From positions 27,852,333 to 27,916,332 of the forward strand of contig OX419756.1 in the NCBI GenBank assembly GCA_948567375.1: a stretch of 64,000 bases of DNA. Direction: 5' to 3'. A model generated the notes under the pieces. The model was not told the DNA's origin and searched no databases. It was given only the letters and a program-made list of their open reading frames with translations. Source of the stretch: Lunularia cruciata. Taxonomy: Eukaryota; Streptophyta; Marchantiopsida; Lunulariales; Lunulariaceae. The stretch's first letter is position 1. Each line of letters opens with the position of its first letter. The translations under genes were made by a program, and so were the position numbers. This document shows positions 1 to 12,197 of this stretch, in pieces.

Positions 1-1480
1 TCTAGCAAGAAAGGCAGATTTTGCCAACCAATGACCAAGATCTACTCTAAACTAGCTAGCCTCATGCCAACAAGCTGGCTTGCTGGCCCTTCTAGGCCTT
101 CTAGGCCTCTCATAGCCCACAGCCCTATGCCTTGAAGCCTCTAAATGCCAAATGAGGCCTTTCTTGTTGCCACTTCGAAACCTCCTCCAAAATTGGTGAA
201 ACTTCTCCAAATCTATGAAAGTCCTCCAAACTAGCAAAAATCCTCCAAATCTAGCCAAATAGCAAAAACTCCTCAAAATTTGACGTAAACCCTAAAGATG
301 GTTGTCTGCCAAATCCCCCGCTAACTTCCCACTTGAGCCAAACTGACATAAAATCTGATGTAAACCCTAAAGATGGTTGTCCGCCAAATCCCCCGCTAAC
401 TTCCCACTCGAGCCAAATTGACAAAACGGGTTTTTCCAAATCACAATTTCATGAGAAAAGCTTCCCAACTCCACCTTCAATTTCACTTTCTCAGCCCAAC
501 TAGTAGCAAATTGGTATTATCTTCACCTCCTGAGCTCAAAATCACAACACTGCTCGAAAATTGCTCCTTCTTTGCTCAAAATTTGGCCAACGCTTCCGCA
601 CACCGTCCGCCTAACTGCCAAATCTAATCACTTGAACAAGCTTCTGCACACTAGGGAAACACAGAACTTGAATCGAGCTACCACGATCCACCGAGCTTGG
701 AGATACCACCAACACTCAACGTTCCTGCACCCGATTTCCCCTTGACTTCACTTCTCTGATGTAATCAGATTGCTTAACACTTTCAACTCAACTCAACTCA
801 GATCAGTACTTGATCTGTCACTCTATAAACTGCCAACAACTGGACACTGATTACAGTCAAGCCACACCCACTCAAGCATAGAGAATCCAGGTGATGCTCG
901 CCGGCCTCTGTCTACCATAGCCAGGAACTCAAAGGCTCAACATCAAAGAAGTGAGCTCTCTGGAGCTCACTTCAAAACTATACCCCCTTGGACTTGAGCT
1001 AGCACTGAAACCCTAACGGTCCCACTGACAGCACACTCGACGGTGCAAACGGTGCAAAGTGACAATGGGCCCCACCGTGAAGTCAGTACCCCAAACACCA
1101 AATTTGACTGTCGGAAAGTAGTCCCTGAGAAACTACTAGAATAACTCTAACTACTATCACTAGAACTCCAGTGTCCAAGCAGCTAGATGCGGAACTACAA
1201 ATGGCGTGACAATATGGAGGACCATAAGGTTGGCAAATGCATACTAAAATTGTAGTTCTTGTAAATGGGCCAGATAGAAAAGGAACTAACTTCATTTCAA
1301 TTAAATACACTCGGCACCGAAGGATCCGATTGAGTCAAGGTGCCACTATCGTCTTGCAGCAAAGAGCCCGACGAAGATTTGTTGTCTTCCTTTAACCCTT
1401 ATTCTTGTGATCTATAACTATCGTTTCCCTTGAAGAGTGCTCATCAATCTCTTCCTATTATGAGACCCTTTGTGATCCAT
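1..1480. other. Gene-free left flank
   Basis: I see no recognisable gene, RNA or transposon here on either strand. Open frames are all below about 75 codons and match no family I know. The base composition is moderate, unlike the much more AT-rich DNA that follows. The only clear structure is a 75-bp tandem duplication near the left end, listed separately. Confidence 0.5.
282..425. repeat. 75-bp tandem duplication
   Basis: Two adjacent copies starting at 282 and 357, about 95% alike by eye. Both begin with a GA(C/T)GTAAACCC core and include a C5 run. Few substitutions separate them, so the duplication looks recent. It lies outside any gene I can identify. Confidence 0.85.
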
Positions 1481-4400
1481 ATTTAACTATTTTCAATATA
1501 TTAGCATCATTTCAAAAGTATAAGTTGGATTCTATCTTAAGAGAGGAAAATCATGATGATTGTACTCTTTTTAGTTGATTCTATCTAAACTCACATACTT
1601 GCAACTTGTTATTGTAAATTCAACATTGTGGAGTGTATGTGCTCTTCCTTTCTTACATAGTTATTATGTTTATAGCTATTACTCTTCTCAATTGTAGAAG
1701 ACTACAATTTTAAGCAAGGAAGATGTAAGAGAAAAGATGGACAAAGAATTATATGGAAAATCTAAGGATATGAGAGATAAGTCATAGTAAAGATGAGTTA
1801 GTTGTTAACTTCCTAGCTAAATTACTCCATTCTTAAGAATCTTCATCAACATCTTATAGCTAAGTATCTAATCATTAATTATAATCAAGACAAGCTACGC
1901 TGTTTATTAAAGCTAAAGTAACATCAATTGTATTCTAAAAAAAGCTTGTACTATGTTCTCCTTGTTGCATAATAAACCCATTGAAACATATTTATATGAA
2001 AATTTCTAAATTTATTTTGATAAAATCTATCTCAACTATCTTGTCAATAATAAAAATTTAAACATGAATTCAACATCAACTAACCTTACTAAATCTCAAA
2101 AGGGCTTATGGAATCTACTTTAGCTTTGGTTAAAGCCAATCCTCATGATACTAAAATTAGTAATTTTAATTGAGTTGTGAACCTAAATTTAAAGCAAGTT
2201 TTGGGTTTTAATCATTAAGCAACAAATTGCTAATAATTTCAATTAGCAAAAACATATCAAATGCTTCATATCACAAGTCTATAGAAAGGTTTTTGATCAC
2301 TTGATTAATCTACTTGATCTTTAAATGTACTACATGAAAAAATTAAGTACTTTCTAAATTATTTTCTAAACAAAAATCTAAATACTTATAAATAAAATTT
2401 CATTAACTAATACAATAAATTCTCAATTATTATATCAAGACTTTTATACTTCCTACTTAATGAGTTCACTTGTCTTACAACCTTAAACATTGGGGGTTTA
2501 AATATTATCCAACATATTAATCACCAATTAATCATAGAAAAATCTTCATTACCAAAAATCATAGGTTTCTTCCTTGAGTAACAAATGATGATAAAAATAA
2601 CCAACTTAATCAACCAAAACCTGTAAAGTATAATATTCAAGAAAATAATACGAAAATAATAATTTGCTGTAAAAAACTTATTTAGTTGATACTTGATACT
2701 TCATCATGAGATATTACATACTTATATTATAATTGATTCTTATAAATCTCATAAAGTATTATACATGCATAAATCATGCATATATTGCTTGATTTTATGA
2801 TAATTATTGATAGCAATAGTTATTATTGTTTTAAATAAATTTATATGAAATAAAATTTCCTATTTTTTAATATAATGTTCAACTTCCTCATCTTTTAAAG
2901 AAGTTTACCTACAAACATAAATTAACATAAGTGTGAACTAATAATGATTTGGTCTATATGTATTATACTAGTGTTGGTGGTTATATTTTTCTTACATATT
3001 TAAAGAAAAGGTCCAAGAGTTCATTTCACCAAGAAAAAAATCATCTTGGTATAAAGGAGTAAAAAATATAGAAAGAGGTGTACATAGGACAAGGAACCAA
3101 TGGGCTCCTTGCAAACTGGCACTTCATGGATCAATAGTTGCTTAAGATTTTGGATACCAAAGGAGAAGCTACTAGTTGTGTGTGTATTCATCACTTAACT
3201 TGAAATTTATAAGAAAACAATGATAAAAGTTAAAAGATAAGAATATCAAATACAAAGATATGATTGATCTATTTTAGTAATGCTTCTAATTGAAGATTTA
3301 ACTTTATATTTCATATGTATGCACTTTGATAAAAAAAGATTACATATAACGCATCAATCAATATAACCAACTATTATAACATCACTAAACCATTTATGTC
3401 GTATTATGTGTTGAGATGGACATAGAATGAGTAATAATTTGACTATTTGATATATAAGTGATCTCAAGAAGATCCAAGAATCATTCAAAAGTAGAGTAAT
3501 ATCCATGTGAAGGTAATAAAAAGCAATCATAAGGGTTATGGGTGAGGAATATAATAGTAAACAATACTTATCTCAAAGTAATACCAGAGAAAGAAATTAT
3601 TATCAGCTAAAAATATTTTAGATACTCAGAAATGCTAGCTTACAATAATTTAGACAGTCAACCAAGTCTATGGCTTTGTCAATAACTTTGTTTACGCCAT
3701 AGAAATTTACCTAACATCTTATTATATTGAGAAAACCTTAGTAATATGAGTAAAATCTCACTACTTGATGTTATTTTACTTGGCCCTTACAAATTTTATC
3801 CTTTTATAATAATTTACATGTCTACAGTAACATCAAATAATCAAAATATTTAATTACATTTTATATCTATTGTTTTTTGTCTCTAGTATATCTGCTAACT
3901 TAAAAGGAAAATTTGTGATGACATGTAAAAAAATTTAATCACAAGAATCAGAATTCATTATTCAATTATTGTGAAAGATCAAATTTATTATTTACTGATC
4001 ATAATTATCATAAAACTCAACAGATTTGATGTTCGATATTAGAAATATAGGTCCAAAGTAAATATATCCTCATAGTAAGTTAAAATTCTCATCAAGAAAC
4101 GATTTCTTCATATGAAGAAAAAAATTTAGACTGACGTATCTTATATCCCCGTAACTCTCCCAGGTATCTTTTTCCAGTTTTTACCTCTTTAGCTGAAAAT
4201 AGTAGATATTCGGGAGAAATCTACCTCAATCATCCTTCGCTTGAATTTTAAGGACAAAATATAATAGATAAATAAATAACGGCTATCCAAAAGTGTACAA
4301 CAGTCAACTTGTACATAGGTGGGAAAATCTACGTTTAAAACAAATTCAATAAAAAACAAAATTGTGTTCGGTTTCTTGTCTTATCGAGTTTTACAGCTAG

Positions 4401-4742
4401 CATGCAATATATCCATGCCGTCAACATCGAAACATTATTGGAAAACAATTCAGGAGAGTGAGAGAACGATCCCTTGTTTCTCAAGTTTCTATTATCACCG
4501 CATATGCTTGACTTACAAAAAGTTCAGTACAAGAAAATAAAATATTCAATATAAGGGTGGGTTTTGAACATCCCAACAATAAACCCAGCTCCATGACACG
4601 GTAAAAGACTCCCTCGTGAGTTTAGAGGTCCTTTTCCCTTCTATAAAAAGGAAACTACATCACTTTGTCCATATTCCAGCTTTCTTAAACATGCAGAATG
4701 CCTAGTAGGATTAAAAGAGACCAATTTTAAAAGAACGTTTAT
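1481..4742. other. AT-rich stretch without genes
   Basis: About 3.2 kb of very AT-rich DNA with stops in every frame and no open frame above about 75 codons. No recognisable transposon protein, RNA gene or tandem array. It is probably old decayed repeat DNA. The composition changes sharply on both sides. Confidence 0.5.
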
Positions 4743-4901
4743 CATCAGGTTATAGCTATTGGGGCTTAGCCCATTTTACCTCTTGTGTATTATCCTTGTA
4801 CGGGCTTGATAAGGTCTTCCCATCCTTTTTATTATCCTACACAGTAGCCTTACTTCTTTTGTTTCTAGTATTTTATTACTTCTTTTGTTTCTAGTATTTT
4901 A
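4743..4901 (+). mobile_element. LINE 3' end, 5'-truncated copy
   Basis: This matches the 3' untranslated tail of the LINE whose coding copy lies at 55.8-57.4 kb. Shared landmarks in order are the hairpin-like TTGGGGCTTAGCCC, a TTGTACGG(G)CTTGAT block, a GTCTTCCCATCC block, and a TCCTAC..(G)T.GCC block. There is no coding part, so it is either a 5'-truncated LINE or a SINE borrowing the LINE tail. It ends in a perfect 26-bp tandem duplication. Confidence 0.65.
4850..4901 (+). repeat. Perfect 26-bp tandem duplication at LINE terminus
   Basis: Two identical 26-bp units, 4850-4875 and 4876-4901, each beginning TTACTTCTTTTG. They sit at the extreme 3' end of the LINE tail, where some LINEs end in short tandem repeats instead of poly(A). 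Whether the repeat is part of the element or arose later cannot be told from this copy alone. Confidence 0.85.
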
Positions 4902-7900
4902 TCTCACAACACAACTCCACCCCACCATGCATGTATTGCATGGAAGTATCTTCCATAGGTATGAGATTCATATTCAACCGTCACCAACTTGAGAAGATTT
5001 TCAATCTATGTGCATTCAGAAGTCCACCATGGGAATCAGTCTACTACACCGAAAGATTTGTCTTCTAAAAGATACGGGCTAAGACATGGAAGGTCTCGTT
5101 GGACAACTTAACTTATTCACTCCCATGTAACCATGATACAAGAGAAGTATTAAATCTTGTTAAGTGGACTTCTTTAACTTGGGATTAAGTACTGGATATA
5201 ATTTGATCCGACCCAGGATCCACAGCCATTATCACCAAAAGGAAAATGGATATGAGCTGGTATGACCGGATCTACACTGTATATGCGCGGGCAAAACCGC
5301 TGGGGATGTGTATTATAAGTTAAATAAACAAATTAGAACTAATCACTAGATGTACTTAAGAAAATTTTCACACGCGTTTGGGAGGACGAGAGGTTTTGCA
5401 CATCTTGGGAACACAAACTCTTGTCCTACTCCCACGGCATGGGAATTGATCCTTACCTTACGGGAAGGATCCTACTTTTGCTTACCCCGTCTTTCCTCGC
5501 CCAAATCGACCCCCACAGCTAATGAAGGAATCGATCCTTAGCTTATCAGAAGGATTAGGAACCGATCCTACAGTTCATTACTCCAGGTTCCTCCCCACGA
5601 ACGGAGAGGGCTCGGCGGTTTCCAATTTTAGGGTTTGAGATCGAGGTACAAGTACTGTATTTAAGCTGTACAAACAACAGTACGCACATGAGATGAACTG
5701 TCGATTTCCAACAACTACTGTACACACAACATCAGTACGTACCACGGACTGCCGGTCGCGCTTGCCTGGCTGCCCGGGCGGACCTATGGTAGCATTGATT
5801 TTATCCTCCCCTCACTGCGGCTCTCTCCCTCTCCCTCTCCCTTCCTCGCATTTCCTAGTTGTCCTACGAACCGCAGTACTGTACTGTACTTTACTTTAGT
5901 TTGCTTCGCTGAGAGAATGATGATGGGCTCGCAGCTGCTGCCGCAGCTGCTGCATGTGGGAGTGGGAGGAGGTGACCTGTGAAGGGTCGAGGCTCTTGAG
6001 GTTGGGAAAGCTGTTGGGAGTAGTGGAGGATGGAGAGACGTTATGAAGGAAGGAAACGTCTACAGAATGAATGGGGGAGAGAGAACTGGGAGAAGATCAA
6101 TTCGGGGTGGAATACATGAGTTAACGAAAGCGGAAGAAATAGAGTAAACCGAAAGGTGGAAAAACAAGGGAGTATGAAGTTCTGGTTATTGATAAGAAAG
6201 TGATTAATCCGCCGCATGTGAATGGGAGGGGCCTTCTTTTGAACGCTCTCATCCTGTCTCAACGTCTACAGCGAATTACGATGTTAACAGGGCCAATCTT
6301 TCGAGATAACTTTTAGAACCGATTGTTTGTTGGTTTCCATAGAGTTGTGATATTATTGTGCATGTTGATGCAGGTGGACATGTGATGGCAATATGAAAGG
6401 AGGTTGTAGTTGCACGTTTTAGCGTGGAAAGCTATCTCCATCAATACTATATGGCGGGATAGCATTAAGGCGTTCCCTAGTCTTGAAGAGCTGAGTTGAA
6501 GAGTTGTAGTCTTGAAGAGCTGAGTTGGTCCAACCATTCATGTCTCTTGTGCTTGTTGTGATGTGACAAACGTCACTTTTAAGACTCTGCGAAAAGAGTG
6601 AAGTATACTGGGAGTCAAAACACGGTGACATAACAGAACGATATCAAAGAGCGTCGAGTGATTGGACCGAAACATGGTGAATGTGCCCAACTTCCGGAAA
6701 GAGGATTCATCTACATCAGGATGAGCTAATTGATTAGCTGGACGAGAAGCTCGCTTTGGAAATCTGTTTCACGGTGTGCAACAAATCATTTCACGGTCTA
6801 CTGCAACTGCAAGATTCTCAGTAGCCCATCATTCCTTTCCCGAAGCAAGCTTTTGGGGATGTAGGCCTGGGCCCGGTAGGGGATCAACTCGAGGGTCGGT
6901 TTTCAACAACAGGAGAGTTTCTCACATTCTATTATTGATGCATATGAACCAGATGACTGCTGCTGACGCCACAGTTATATTCTAAACTCGGCAAAGAACT
7001 GTTCAAAGCCTCACAATAGTGCCAATATATTCAATTCTGTCGACCGACATTAAACAAAGGCCGCTGCTCTTGATTGGAAGAGAAGACGTGAACTTTAACT
7101 GTAACTTCCTTTTACCACAATATGGTTTTAAACCCATGTTTATTATTGTATCTACAGGAGCGGGGTTTAGTTTCTGGACACAACTGGGAACTATTGAATA
7201 CACGTCCATGCAGTCCACAGTTCTCTAGCCTCTAGGAGGTTCAGTAGTAGGAAATCATATAGTATGTTTGTGGAGACAGTTGCAACTCCACACCCTTCTC
7301 CTTCTTCAAGCTGTTCTGATTGAGTCAATTGATCGGAGGATGAAATCTGGCTCTTCATCAGGTATTTGAACAGCTTCTCTTCCGAGCAGTCCAGTTTCTG
7401 CGTTTTGAGAACTCAATAGAGAAAATGAATAAGGAGGATGAAGCTCATGGCCGACGTTTCAAGACTCTGTAGTCTACCAGGGAGGAAGAAAAGGAAAAGA
7501 CGAGGAAGGAAAGAAAGAAAGAAAAGTGCAGGGTGACGGCGAACTCAAGTGCATCAGTAGGAGTTTGAATTTCTATTACGGTATAGGAGCCAGAAAGAGG
7601 ATAGCAAGCGATCGTGTGAAGACAGAAATCTGGAAGAAGGAAGTTTCATAAGATATCATAACTCCTGTGGAGTCAGGAACAGTGGACAGAGAGACTGACA
7701 TGTCAGCCATGGCCGTATCTTTCTTTAGTTTGAATACGGGAATTCAGAGTTTGAGGACCTTTTCCTATTGATGGTACGGCGAATCTCCAACTGATTTTCA
7801 GTTTTACAATCTTGCACGTTGTGTTGGCTTGCTTTCTCAATCTATGCTCCTGCTACTGCAGTTCAGCAACTGGCTAGTTTCACACCAGTTCAACAAAGAG

Positions 7901-9335
7901 TATATTTGTTCCTAATCAGTTAAATAATTCTACACCCGTTAGTGAGAACCTACTCGTAATTAATAGTGCAATTGACTAATGTACTTGTAAGAAATCTGCA
8001 AATTGACCACACTTACTGACATAAATGGGAGATGCTACTTAGTTATTATACATCGCATGCCACCATGTACCATGCATCATTTTACGTTCATTCTTCACAA
8101 CCAATTTCGGGATATGTTTTATAGTGATATCACCTTTGATTAACTTTGACTTCTTCATTCATTTGAAGATGTCGAATGAATCCAGTTTGATTCACATTAA
8201 TAATCTATTTTACTAAAAGGTTTTATTCTTTATAGAGATCCAAATGTGTATCGGTTTTGGATAAACTAACATTTCCAAGACAAAAGAATGCTATAAGTAG
8301 AGAAAATCAAGATATTTGTGATATCATCATAACTAAAATTTGAAAATTCATTTATTGATAAATTACAATCTGAACTTTTGAAAACTTACCATCTGAAGAT
8401 GAATTCCTCAACATACTCTTAATAGATTGATAGTTTGAAGAGTAGATGATGAATGAAATTCGAGAATGACGATAAAATATATCTCAATTCTAATAAACTG
8501 AATTATGTTAAAAATCACCTTACTCTTCAAGTGATTAAAAATTAACATAATAATATAATTTATGCATTATTATTATAATCTGATGCTTTTTATGCAGTCC
8601 TTCTGTTTAGACTTAATTCAACTTGATGTCACGCCTCTAATTTGAATGAAAATAAGTATCAATCTACACTGGAATCTAGGTCTATGGTCTCCATGGCAAC
8701 CTTCTTACCAGATACCGCAGTCCTAATTTTGTTTGACACTACACATTTCCAATGGAATTTAGCTATATGCATTCCATGGCAACTTTATCACTAACGTTAT
8801 AGGTTTTATTTTAACGTAAATTTCGTTCTCTATTGAAATGTTATGTCTATGGTTTCCTGGGCACCTTGACCACACCCTAACTACTACAAAATGTGGCATG
8901 GCCATGAAACCAATCAGAAGAAGTAAGTGAAAGGGCTGTAATAACCACAATATATGGTGATGGTCGCTGAGAACACACGGTCATGGTCAATGAGAACTTA
9001 TCCATTAGTTTGAAAACCTGTTTAGAAGAAAGTGCTCCTCATGAAAAGGAGTAGATGTATCCAACTGCGCAGTTCACCCATGTTGTTATACATACAGTAC
9101 TCTCTTCTTTCATTTATGTAAAACGTTTATAGACCACAATTGTCAGCACCAGAACGGTTCTGAGATCCCACATTGGTTTCGGTGGTGGTGGTGGCAAAAA
9201 GGAGTACTGCATTACCGTACGCATTTTCTAATGTAACCTGACTCGGGAACAGACTGACACTTTCCCAAAAACACCCACCTCTGGTCTACTGAATGGATAG
9301 GGAGGGTAGAGGAGAATTAGCCATTCGAAACATCA
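4902..9335. other. Intergenic DNA without recognised genes
   Basis: Composition rises in GC around 5.3-6.0 kb, with a CT-rich microsatellite at about 5821-5845. That would suit an old promoter or leader, but no following coding exon is recognisable. A short 30-bp tandem duplication lies at about 6479-6526. From about 7.9 to 8.7 kb the sequence becomes AT-rich again. Open frames are short and resemble nothing I know. Confidence 0.45.
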
Positions 9336-9490
9336 CACCCAATTGGGTGCGGTAGTGCAGATTTCTCATATAGCCTCTAATTGGAGCTTAACCCCATTTT
9401 ACTTTCTTTTTCTCTCCCTTTACGACTTGATGGGATCTTCCCAACCTTCGTTTTTTCTGCGCGGTCGCCTTCTTCTTATTGAAAATAAAG
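9336..9490 (+). mobile_element. LINE 3' end, 5'-truncated copy
   Basis: Matches the same LINE tail as the 4.7 kb and 55.8 kb copies. It starts a little further upstream, with the shared block GGTGCGGTAG.GCAGATTTCT, then the GGAGCTTAACCCC arm, the CGACTTGATGGGATCTTCCC block and the GCGGTCGCCTT end. There is no coding part. Substitutions against the other copies are scattered, as expected for independent insertions. Confidence 0.65.
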
Positions 9491-12197
9491 AACATATTTC
9501 AAATTGCACCTTATTTGTCTTGTAACAAGTTTTCTTTGAGGGTTGAGTTCATGGATGCACTCCACTAACCAGGGAACCGATGAGCACGATTAGGTGTCTG
9601 ACATTCAGTTTGGTTTATCGCTTGAGCATATTTTGTTTGTACTCGGAAGCAGTTCATCGAGCAATGAACATCGCCATTGTGGAACAAAGTTGTCACACAC
9701 CCAACCCGCAAGGAGGTAATATGGAATCTACTGATCTTTTGAGCAGTTATTTAGAAAGTCCAAACGGGCCATCTTGATGTGCCCGAGGAGGTCCCTGGAT
9801 AAGCGGGAGTTGCTTGCTGGCCCTTACCTTCAACAACTAAAGTAACTGCACTCACTTCGTCTCGAGAACAGATGTAGAATTGGAGTGTGATAAGTAGGAA
9901 TCTGCATAAGAGGTATAACAGTCTATAGAAAGAGGAGAAAATAATAGTGATTAAAGGCGTTTAGCAGGCTTCATCCAACAACTCACGATTACATCCAAGA
10001 CAAAGAGGTCATTACAATGGACCATGGACGAGAGTCGCTGGCGCATCCAAATGATTTTCCATATTGCAGTATATCCAAGTTGTCGAGTGCCCACTGCTTC
10101 TGGAATAGTTGGTGTTGGTTTGAATGTGTGTTTTCGTACGATGGATGATTTGCTCTATAGTATATCTTGTAGGATGTACATCTTCCTAAATGGAAGAGGG
10201 ACCGCGTGTGAAAACAAGAAGGATGGGAAGCCCTTCCTAGAGAGTGAAGGCCCTAACCTGAATCGTTGACCTGCTACGTATACAAGCAGCCACTAAGCAC
10301 AGGGGTATTATACAGGAGTTTCTACAAGAAGCTGCTTGTTTATTCAACGAACAAATCCATGACTCATATCTGGTCTTCTTTCTGTTACGTTAGTACCTGT
10401 AAAATCTGCAGGTCAAACGAACACCAGGGGCGATCTTAAACTTCTCGTCATGAGGTCCTACATCCAAGGTTAACGCGGAGAGATCACCCCGCTTTCACGT
10501 TTATCCCCTGAATGAGAAACTTATTTTAGATGCAAAGCAAAGACGAAATGCCATAGGTAAGCCAACAGTCCTGGAATGGTATAACGAGATTCAGACATCA
10601 TATTGGGTAATTATGTATAATAATATCACAACTCTCATACAGGAAGATCTAACACGTCAGAAAGTGTTTCATAGAACAAAATGAGAAAGGGCACCGCAGA
10701 TATTATTATACCAATGGGTGCTAAATTATTTATGATATCTTAAAAGTGAGTGTTGTTTCTTGCTCTGAACAAACCGCAAGAGTGACCCACATTCCCACGC
10801 TGGGAGATTGGAAAAGTTTATAGAATTAGGATAGGAGGAACCTCCCGACCATGCAAAATTGATCAGGTCCTAATAGATGGTCCTGGTGATTGCTGTTTGG
10901 AAGCTCTTGAAAGTACAACTGCCCTGTCTCTGCAGTCGTTAGAGTATAACCATCATGTTGAAGGATCACCAGAGACAGGAATGAGTCGAATGCCTCACGA
11001 GCAAAGCAAAGAAAAACGCTTGGGACAAACCAGTACCGTGCCTTACACTACCGCTTGCTTTTCAGATATAGTTGGAGAGCCATAGGGGCTTGAACAAAGA
11101 CGCTGTACAGTTTGATGATGTTACCCCAAGCATCAGAGGCTAACGCAAACATTCCGAAGACTGAACAGAGTCTCATATCCCAATTAGTCAGCTACCTGAA
11201 TTTTAGGAGACCGGAGGAGAAAGGTAAGTTCGAGATTGATAATGATACACATTATCAGTTTCGAAAGCAGCTAGCCAATCTGAACGGTCATATGTTTGAT
11301 TTCGGAGTTCAAACTTGCTTTTGATTTCCAGCCACTAACTAAGAGCAAAGCAGAAAGATCTAGTCATATGACGAGCAGCAATCTCAGGAGTGGAACTAAG
11401 TGCGATGGCCACCTCATCCACATTTTCCGTCCGCTGCTCCATTTCGGCTTCAAAAGCAGTAGGTTGCGCGTGACGGATATGTGAACTGAAAACAATCCAC
11501 GATTCCCGTACCACCTTAGGTAGACTTCTGCTATCCAGAAGTAAGTCCTCAACAAGAGAGGGGAAATGATGTCCGTACTAACTCTCAGATTTGCACAAGG
11601 GACCTTTCCCGTCTGCGGATCAGAGGACGTTTTGACACCCCAATCCTTGCTCCTTGCTGCATCACACCACGTCATAAAAACCACTAGGAATAAGTTATTC
11701 ACCTGTCTTTATGTTTGAGAGAGGTACAAGCTATCATGTGTGCAATCAGATGAATCGAAAATATTCTTTTGCTCTCGCAAGACCTGCTTCAAAACCCAAT
11801 AAACCTTTGAAAACATGTGCAACTCAGGCTGCCATCAGATTATATGAAAGTTGGAAGTGCTTGGTTTTAGTTACGACTAAATGTGACTGTCTTGCGCTTC
11901 GAAAGCAACATCGGTTGTGGTACATACGCAATATATCCCTCTGTTTGATCCAGAAGATTCACCAAGTTATAAGCTTCGTTTACTATCCGCTTGACTCTAA
12001 CGGACACTTCGTCTTTCAGCTCGGATCCGAGCGTTTTCTAATCCGAGAGAACTATAAACGCCTTGATTACCACCAAAATTGGAGCAAAACACAGTGTCCA
12101 ACTTTTTATCCTTGACTGGGTTCAAAAACCTAGACGTGATGCGCTACATTTCTCTACAGGGTATTTAAATCTCCAACCTTGAGTCCGGTCATAATAG
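9491..12197. other. Downstream flank of the phosphatase gene
   Basis: About 2.7 kb with no confident gene. It lies 3' of the minus-strand phosphatase gene and may hold its 3' untranslated region near 12.0-12.2 kb. One possible exon of an unknown minus-strand gene (11335-11485) is listed separately. A 134-codon open frame on the plus strand at 11711-12115 has no recognisable domain and is judged to be chance. Confidence 0.4.
11335..11485 (-). other. Possible terminal exon of an unknown protein
   Basis: A minus-strand stretch opens directly after a good acceptor (TTTTCAG ending at 11486) and reads 49 codons to a TAG. It is rich in acidic and helix-forming residues, for example around EAEMEQRTENVDEVAIAL. 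I do not recognise the family. It does not join in frame to the phosphatase gene upstream, whose last exon already has a stop at 12198. No partner exon was found, so this may be a relic or chance. Confidence 0.2.

Noticed and set aside
11711-12115. 134-codon plus-strand open frame
   Set aside because: No recognisable domain, no splice partners, composition not coding-like; probably chance.
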